Shown: in pieces, positions 23,441 to 31,700 of the stretch | Layout of the letters: each line of letters starts with the position of its first letter | Position numbering within the stretch: the first letter of the stretch is position 1 | Source of the DNA: Saturnia japonica | Lineage: Eukaryota; Arthropoda; Insecta; Lepidoptera; Saturniidae | Length of the DNA: 64,000 nucleotides | Direction of reading: 5' to 3' | NCBI GenBank assembly: GCA_033032175.1 | Contig: CM065323.1 | Span: 16,616,001 to 16,680,000, forward strand | Notes under the pieces: generated by a model | What the model was told of the DNA's origin: nothing | Databases searched by the model: none | Seen by the model: the letters and a program-made list of their open reading frames with translations, nothing else | Position numbers and translations under genes: made by a program

Positions 23441-23916
23441 TGAATTTTTCGAAATTCGCTTTCATTTAATAATTTAAATTTGGAGGATTAATAAATTTGG
23501 GGGAAATAAACTTTTAATAAGTGTTTGACTATGAATTAAGTATGACCAATAAAAACTAATAGTAAACCTTGAATATAGTAAGTAGACATAGGTAGGGGAA
23601 TATACATTAAATATAAGTAGAAAATACAAGTCCCTCATATGTGTTAGAGGATACGAGGACTTTTTAATAATTAAAAAAAAAAATTGGTAACACTATCGGC
23701 TGACGGTGAAGAAATACATCGTAAGGAAACCTGAATACTTGAGAAACGATCATGTAGTATCAATATTTGTGGAAAAATTATAGAACTGTAGATTTTTTGG
23801 CGTTTGAAATCGCCAATACCAGCTTGACTTCTTCTTGTTCTTATTTTTGGCCCGCAGAAGGACTTGCCAGTGTCAATGTTTTTAAGCCGTCGTGATATTT
23901 CTTAATATTCAAAGTG

Positions 23917-24131
23917 GGTACTAACAAGAAGGTGGCCCCCTTGTTAGAACTATCTAGGGAGATTTTGTGACCGAAATGTATGTTTCCAGTTTATATTTGT
24001 AATGCACAATAACCAAACTATATCATGGAAAATGCTACCAATATTACATAACACAAGGTGAAAGGACCTAAATTAATTAATTAAAGTAAAAACTATAACA
24101 TGGCGGCTCAAGATCTCGTGAAAAACTCTAT
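23917..24131 (+). repeat. Short dispersed repeat family D, copy 3
   Basis: Runs from ACTAACAAGAAGGTGGCCCC to CAAGATCTCGTGAAAAACTC. Internal CCAAACTATATCATGGAAAA matches the copy at 42640. Confidence 0.6.
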
Positions 24132-24439
24132 AGGTACGAGTTTGTCGAAATCTGATGACATCATCGGCTTAAAATATACTGATGAATACCGAAAAACGAC
24201 GAACAGAAGAAAGTCACTATGAGAGGCTCTTTACAAAATGCAATCAGCATATCTATTTCTGTCACAAAGCTGTGCTCATGCTGCTATGTTTAGAGCCAAA
24301 CGGTTCAACTCGGTCAGTCCTCAGGCATATAACTAACAGCACTGACCACTTAACGTCAGGCAACCTGAATGCCTGTTTCAAAACCAAAAAAAATAAAATA
24401 GTTACTTCATTCAATTTTAGGCCCCAAGAAGGCATTTAT

Positions 24440-24690
24440 GAACATCAAAACACTGGTTTATGAACGTCAAACAAAACCAAGCCAGTCATCGAGAAGAACC
24501 GGTAAGAAACTCGATCGAGTTAATATCTTTTTTCAACTGTAAAAATGTTAATATAACAGGTACAATAATAATAACTTAGTGGATGCACAGAGAGGGAGTC
24601 ACTTCCAAACATAACTATCATTCACATAATGATCCACCCTATAATAAATAACCTTTTGACAGTAAAACCCAGTTGACATTGTCCTTGTTA
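24440..24690 (-). mobile_element. LINE 3' tail fragment, minus strand
   Basis: Minus strand holds CGAGTTTCTTACCGGTTCTT and TGGATCATTATGTGAATGAT, shared with the plus-strand fragment at 26590 whose frame is readable. It is mostly 3' untranslated sequence. Confidence 0.55.
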
Positions 24691-24792
24691 CTTAATACTT
24701 TAAAAAAATGTGAATATTGGTCATGAAGGAAAGCATTGTGATAAAACCATTATGTAGTATCAGGTTAGATGGAGAGATAAGATAGGTATAGG

Positions 24793-24807
24793 TTAGGTTA
24801 GGTTAGG
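24793..24807 (+). repeat. Interstitial (TTAGG)3
   Basis: Three perfect TTAGG units, the common insect telomere repeat, preceded by an imperfect one. Too short to claim a telomeric origin. Confidence 0.85.
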
Positions 24808-24874
24808 CTCAATTTCAATACTAGAAATAAATATTTAATAGTCATTGCATCTTTTATACTTGGTAAGACTTTTA

Positions 24875-24975
24875 TATACATTTGACTGGGATGTTTTCTG
24901 AACCGGTAGTCGTTTTTTGACGTTCATAAGTGTCTTCATTGGATTTAATTTAATTATAGTATTTTTATTTTAAAA
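24875..24975 (+). mobile_element. LINE 3' tail fragment
   Basis: GACTGGGATGTTTTCTGAAC and TTTTTTGACGTTCATAAGTG match the tail at 26590-26890. Confidence 0.45.
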
Positions 24976-25029
24976 AACCAAAGGCATTGGAATAGCCTTC
25001 AGAATTGCTAAACTTATGTGGCAGTGAGT

Positions 25030-25230
25030 GGGTTAAATTAGATCGTAGAATGGATGGCCGTTAGGGCCGAAGATTTCTCGGGTAGCGACCACCAGAGGAA
25101 GCAACGTGGGCAGATCTGTCACAAGGATGATCAACGACCTGGTAAAGTTGCGAGAAACCGCTAGATTTGTGGTCGTTGTGTCGATCCTTGGGGGAGGCCT
25201 ATGTCAAGCAATAGATATCTTTAAAGTTGA
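25030..25230 (+). pseudogene. RTE-like LINE, extreme C-terminus
   Basis: Translation gives broken pieces such as TRMINDLVKLRE and RSLGEAYVKQ, resembling the end of RTE-type ORF2 (W..LGEAYVQQW). Only about 200 bp is left, and it lies directly upstream of the cytochrome b5 promoter. Confidence 0.5.
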
Positions 25231-25308
25231 GGGGAAGTATGATCTTATAATAAATTTAATATTATGTAACACCATACATTAGAAGACCCAAATGACTCTC
25301 CTCGACGA

Positions 25309-25410
25309 TGACGTCACTATCGCATGTCACGTGACATAACAAGTGCTCGTTGTACGGCAGCAGCGCGGCGGCGGTGTTCCTATAAAATGCAGGAAGTCGA
25401 GTGATGGGGC
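25309..25410 (+). promoter_or_regulatory. Cytochrome b5 core promoter with CRE and palindromic E-box
   Basis: A perfect CRE (TGACGTCA) is at 25309-25316, a 14-bp palindrome ATGTCACGTGACAT (E-box CACGTG core) at 25324-25337, a (GCG)n-rich patch at about 25362-25377, and TATAAAATG at 25381. The initiator-like GCATTC puts transcription start at about 25411, 30 bases after the TATA box. Most of the block is repeated inverted at the right end of the window, without the CRE. bHLH-ZIP and CREB/ATF binding is inferred from the motifs. Confidence 0.65.
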
Positions 25411-25476
25411 ATTCTACTCATAGTGTTGTTTTGTGACGTTACCTTTTTACTTTTGGTCACTTTATATGGTCATTAT
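25411..25476 (+). other. Cyt-b5: Cytochrome b5 non-coding first exon
   Basis: Begins at the initiator and ends at a GTAAAG donor (25477). The following 106-bp intron ends at TTTTTACAG, and the next exon starts at 25583, eleven bases before the ATG. The donor is conserved in the inverted copy at 63804, which supports it. Confidence 0.55.
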
Positions 25477-25593
25477 GTAAAGTGTAAAACTTGTTTGTTT
25501 AACATTTTTGCATAATTAATTTATCGACCATGTCTAAGATCATAATTCTACGGTCTTCACAATAAATACAATATTTTTACAGAGCCGTGAATA

Positions 25594-25713
25594 ATGGGAG
25601 AAGTGACTAGATACACTCTACGGGACGTGGCAGAAAGGAATGGCCGCAATAACTCACCAATATGGGTGGTCTACAAAGATTCCGTATATGATCTCACCAC
25701 TTACATTCAGGAA
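25594..25713 (+). CDS. Cyt-b5: Cytochrome b5 coding exon 1
   Basis: Forty codons from ATG (in the exon that starts at 25583 after TTTTTACAG) to ATTCAGGAA, followed by the donor GTATGT. A SINE lies about 30 bp beyond the donor. Confidence 0.9.
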
Positions 25714-28700
25714 GTATGTTGGGCCACAATTGAAGCAATGAATCTTAGCTTTCGATGAAGGAAAATATCGTGATGAAACCATAACACGGTGGTTGGACAT
25801 TTTCTAATGCTCGCCTGGCTAGCTATCACACTTTAGTTGAAAATCTGTTCTAGCAGCTTCACTAGGCTGACCCCCCCCCCCTCCCCCTCCACTAGACTTA
25901 GCGTGTTATCATCTTTGGCTATATAGTCCTTAACTTCAAGTCTTCAGGTCAAGAATCGCACTAGACTAGTAACAGTCAACAAGAGAACTTTCAAAATGCA
26001 TTTAGTTTGGTTCAGTAGGTTCTTCAAGTGATTTTCTCTTTTGATGCGCAATCTGTCTCGGAGGATACAATATACACATTACAGCCTAAAGATATATGTT
26101 AAGTAACAATTACGACCCATCCTTAATTTAAATTCTTGAAATATCGAGTCATATAAATAAATACAACTGATTTGTTTGGCGTATGAGACCAGACGCTTTA
26201 ACAGTCGTCACAACCTTTCAAATTCCAGTTTTTTTCTTCTCATTAAAAGTCATATTTTGTCCTTGACACTCTCGGTAATTCAAATTATCGATATACAGCA
26301 TGTCACCTATTTAAAGACAATCCTTTTACCCAGCACAATTTAGGTACATTTTTTGTTTAAGTTAGGTATTCTAATTTTACAACAGTACTGTTAAATATCT
26401 TAACTTTGCTATCACAATACATTCTTGGCAATTTAATAATAGCATATTCGTGAAAACTTTGATAAGCTATATATTGTTGTCAAAGACAAGAATTCTTTTA
26501 ATACTAGATATAGTTATAAATTAGTCGTACTGTGTTTTAGACTTAGTAAAACTAAAAAAAGATTTTTAGTTAATAGTGTTAGGTTCTATAAGATCCCGAA
26601 GCACATTATTGATTTCCCGGACAATGGCTTCAAGGACCTTAACAAGCATGTTTTACTGTCAAAAGATTATTATAGGGTGGATCATTATGTGAATGTTAGT
26701 TATGTCTGGAAGTGACTCCATTAAATTATTATTGATATTATTATCCTATTGTATTATATTAATACTATTGTATTAAAAAAAACGATCGAGTTTCTTGCCG
26801 ATTTTTCTCGATGACTGGGATGTTTTCAGAACCAGTACGTAGCGTTTTGACTTACATTAGAGCCTTCTGAGGGCCTAAAGTAAATAAAGAATTTTTAATT
26901 TTGATTAATTCTTTGTGAACATAACTAAATCTAAATTATGTTATAAATTTGTATTATTTTCATTCTTTAGAAGGTCTAAAATATTTCTAAAATTATATTT
27001 ATGGGAGAAGTAGTTAATTTCGACTTTCAGCATCCAGGTGGCGATTCACCGATTTTGGAGGAAGCAGGGAAAGATGCGAGTAAAGAATTCGATGACGTCG
27101 GTCACACGTCTGACGCTAGAACGATTATGACGAAATACAAGATTGGAGAACTAGTTGAGGTAACTAAAATGCAGAAGCAAAAAGTTATTTGTATTTAAAC
27201 ACTTTTAAAACTATGTTGTACCTCTTCTTCTTATATATTGAAATCGATGTGTGTGTTTCCTATTTACTTCAAAACGGCTGGAGGGATTTTGATGAAATTT
27301 TTATACAAGCTTTATATTCACCAGCGGGTATTCCTGTAAAGTTTGGTAGCGATCGGATTAATGTTCCCTATGGAATTCAAAACGGCACAGCAACGCGTGG
27401 CCGGGTTTGCTAATCTTATAATACTAGCTGTGCTCCACTGATTCACCCGCGTTAAATTTGCATTGTACATGCCCATTATGATAACTACAGTGCCTAAAGA
27501 TTGCTAGATTCGTTGACTTTTATTGTCTCTGCTCCACTCCTAAGGTTCGCAGCGTAATGCTAGATAGCCTTCCTCAATAAATAGGATATGAAGTACAAAA
27601 TAATGAAATATTTAATATTAATAAATCATTATTAATTATTTAATATTTAAGTACGACTTCTGGGAATCAAATAAAAGCTTGTTCGTAAAAAATGTTTTTT
27701 TTACTGTTAATTTTTTTTTCGTATACTTCCCAGCAAATCCTTTCATTTGATATTCATATCATGGGAATGAGCAAAAAGTAACTGAACCGCCATCTTGGTA
27801 CGTCCACCATATTGGATTTAGAGTGAAGTCATCTTATTTGTCGTATTCTTCTTAGTATACCCTTTAATTTGATACCTGTATCATGGAAGTGCACAAAAAA
27901 TAACTAGTCCGCTATCTTGGGCCGTCCGCCATATTAAACTTAGAATGACGTCCCTTAACTAACCATGCACTGTCATGCAAACTAAATGTGTATGCAATTT
28001 TCAACTCAGTCCGGTGAGAATAACTGCTTCAAAATTCTTTCAAGATCTGAACATACATACTTACATACAAACTTTGCAAGTTAATAATTGCTGGGGAAAA
28101 AAGTAGAAAAATATATATTTTTAGTCAAATTTTTTTGTTGCAGACAGTTTTTCGTTTCCTTTTTAACTATTTTTTCTTGTTTTTCTTTAGTTATTTGGTT
28201 ATTTTTTAACCTAAATTAAAAAAAAGGCGAAGGTTATAATGTACTCAATTCGAAAGTATATTTTTTAATGAATGTTCAGCCATAACTTCTTTGTTTATGA
28301 ACCGATTTGGATGTTTATTTTATGTTGGATAGGGAATACCTATATATAATTTTAATTTCATTGGCATTAGACCTTCAATTTCGAAGATACATCAGGTAAC
28401 TCTTGATAATCCTTGAAGTTGTTTTTCTTTTTTGTTAAAAATTGTCTTGTACAGTTCCTCGTCACGTACGTGTTATCTAAAAAATATTTTATAAATAAGT
28501 ATTAATTTTTCTGTAAATATAACGACGAATTTCAAATTTTAATTTTAATTTTGGACCTGAAAATGTAATGACAAATTTAAATTTCATATCATATTTCTAC
28601 TGTCTTCATCGCTTTGTATATATAAATATTTTATATAGTTATTTACGCATATTTGATCCATGAACAATTTCCAAATAATACAAGTATTTCATTTTACCCG

Positions 28701-31700
28701 AGAATCGAACGTCGAGCAATTTACGTACGTAAACGACTCTGCTGTTGTGGAGAGAAAACAAAATACTCTCGAGAAACCGTAATGAATATTTTCCTCGACT
28801 GCAGTAAATCCACTCTGAGAGCTTCCATTGTGCTATTTATTATTTGTATTTTATTGACAGGGTTTAATAAATTTTGTTTTAAATAAAAGCATGTTTATTG
28901 CAGAAAACTGTATTATTTACATATATTACAAAAAAAAAAGTTAATAGAAACAACACGCTAAAAAAGAAACTAATTAAAACTAAGCGACTACCCCTTTTTT
29001 ATTTATATCATTATTATTATTTAAAATAATCTTGGGATTGAACACCACTATCAGAAAGATAACAACATTACAGGTTACTACAAATGGGTATGAATTATCA
29101 ATTCAGTAAAGCGTCATGATTCAAACAGCATGGTCATAGAACAGTTTCTAATTCTCAACTTACTAACGCTGACTCACTCACTCTTAGCGACAGTAAAACA
29201 TTATCGAAAAAATCTTCACTTTACAACAAATTCTTTGGGGAATGTTATAAGACTATACAACGCAAAAAAAAATTCTTACGGCGCAGTCCTAAGTCCTATT
29301 TACTAAGTCCTCCTATTGAGTCAAGAAGTCGCGGGTACGATAACCAAACATTACAACTTTTATTTGACGAGTTGTCAGTTTTGTCTAGGTGTTAAATATC
29401 TATATATGTATTACAATATACAATCTGATATACAACTGATATACAATCAGTTCTTTAGTTACCATAATACAAGCTATGTTTAGTTCCGTGTGTGAAATTA
29501 TGCCCCCGTTTTTGTTATATTAAATATTTGTTTTAACATTAGCATGTTTGGCGACAATCCTGTGTCAATTAAAAAGTAATTTGTTATTTAAAGAAAAATT
29601 TATTGTTTCATTTATTACAGTCAGATTACGTTGATTTAGAGAATAAAAAAAAAATGAAATACCGAGTTTCTTGCTGGTTCTTCTTAATTACGAGAGGTAT
29701 TTTCCAAAATTCAAAAATCCTATCGACGGTTTTTACATTCATTAATGCCTAAACTAAATAAAGTGTATTTGATTTTTAATTTAGTTTGGTTACGCCATGT
29801 CTATATGAATTCAAATCTTAAATCTCTAAATCTCTTATATAGTGCGGGCAAGCAAACGTTTTAATAATAATAACTTCAACAGGTTTTTAAACGTGATGAC
29901 TTGTTATTGGCTAACAGATTCTTTTACTGCTTTTAATTAGATAATTTAGCTGTTAGTCATCCTTATTAATAAATAAATAACTAACATGCCCTCTGTATCT
30001 AGTATTATTGTCTCACGCTATTGCACTACCGCGTCGTTTGAAAGAAAGCAAAAGGCCATGCCCAATAACAGTGTAATCGCTTGATTATTGTGAGTGGGAG
30101 GCTGCCGGCCATTCGTAAGTGTCGCCGCACTGCTGCCTGACCGCATCTGGCACTTACACCACAGAGAAGAAATTTCAGCTTGTTCATTCTACCGTTCATA
30201 GGAATTCGAAGTACGATAAATTGTATCGTTATTGTGTATTGACAACTTTATTTGCTTCTACTTGTTCTACTGAAGCAGCTGGCAAAACGTAGACATCATT
30301 CGAAACTTGATTAGTCGATTGATTAGTCGAATCTCCCCCACGCTACCGTTAACGCCGGGCGCGTTCTATCTTTGTCCTCACGTTCTCGTACTTGCCTACA
30401 ACTCTCAAGATTTCTTGACATTCACAGTTAATACTTTACTCCTTAGAGCCGTAGCGTGAAGTTATGTAGCCTACTAGCTGTGCTCGCGGCTTCGCTCACG
30501 TGGACTATAGAATGCCCGCGCGAATCTTGCTCCCCGTTTCCGGCTATTGTAAAGACAAAAATGCTTATTGTGGGTGTTCCTTAGAAGATAGACGTATAAA
30601 CTGCCTGACTTTTTTGTAGGTATTTTTAATGCCTGCAATTATGTACTAAGTTAATTTGCTATATCTCTTATGGTTTATGAGCAGTTTTCTTTTGTTTGTG
30701 CGGAACCTTAATTATTTTTCTACAATAAAAGTAGCCCAAGAAACTCCCTATAAAATCATATAACTACCAGTGACAGTCCCGTCAAAATCGGTCCTACCGC
30801 TTTGGAGATTTCCCGAAACAAACAGAAACAACAAACAAACAAACAAAAATTTTAAAAATCCGTTTTTTGTTATAGTTGTCGTATATACTTTCATATGCAT
30901 TTATTAAAAATTTGTTATTTTGACATTGCAAACAGACACTTCAATAATTTTATTAATTCTATAGAAGATAATTAATTAGTGTTTAATATGAAACTATGAT
31001 TTTAATAAACAACAAAAATGTGTTTTTGCTCTTTTATTTAAACTTAACAATTATTTTGGCTGATCCGGGTAATCTACGAAACGGATGAGCCGATATTGAC
31101 GGGACTTTCACTGATATTATAGGGAGTAACTTAGGCTACTTTTATTTTAGAAAAAGAATTAGGGTTCCGCACAAATAAAAAAAAACTGGTCATGATAAGA
31201 ATCAATTCGGACGCTTAAACGGTTTACGCTGAGTAAACCATAAGAGATATAGCAAATAAATGTACTACATAATTGTAGACATTAAAAATACCTACAAAAA
31301 AGTCAGCGAAAGTATACGTCTATCTTTTAAGTAACACTTACAATAAGCAATTTTGTCTCTAAAATAGCCGGGAGCGGAGGAGCAAGATTCGCGCAGGCAT
31401 TTTGTAGTCCACGTGAGCGAAGCCGCGGGTACAGTTAGTCATAAATATATTTAATGCAGTCAGTCCTAAGCCTGAATAAAGTATGAAGGGAAGTTAATTT
31501 ATTGATTTAACTGTATGCTACAAACACTTAGATAGATACGTAGTGATTTAATTTATTTTCGTTTCGTGCGTAACTGTATAGTTGGTGGAGGTATTTATAC
31601 AAACAATCACAGTAGCTGAATAAAATTAGCTAGTTACAAAAATCACTAGTATTGAAACAGGTGACACCGACCAAGCCACTGGTTTCGTCGTTACGTTTCT

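Noticed and set aside
24793..24807. Telomeric repeat
   Set aside because: Only three TTAGG units, far too short to show a telomere or fusion point.
27001..27198. A 65-codon frame starting MGEVVNF that mimics the b5 N-terminus
   Set aside because: The first residues are intron sequence. The acceptor TTTCGACTTTCAG at 27030 gives an in-phase join to exon 1 at the HPGG histidine; the MGEV likeness is chance.
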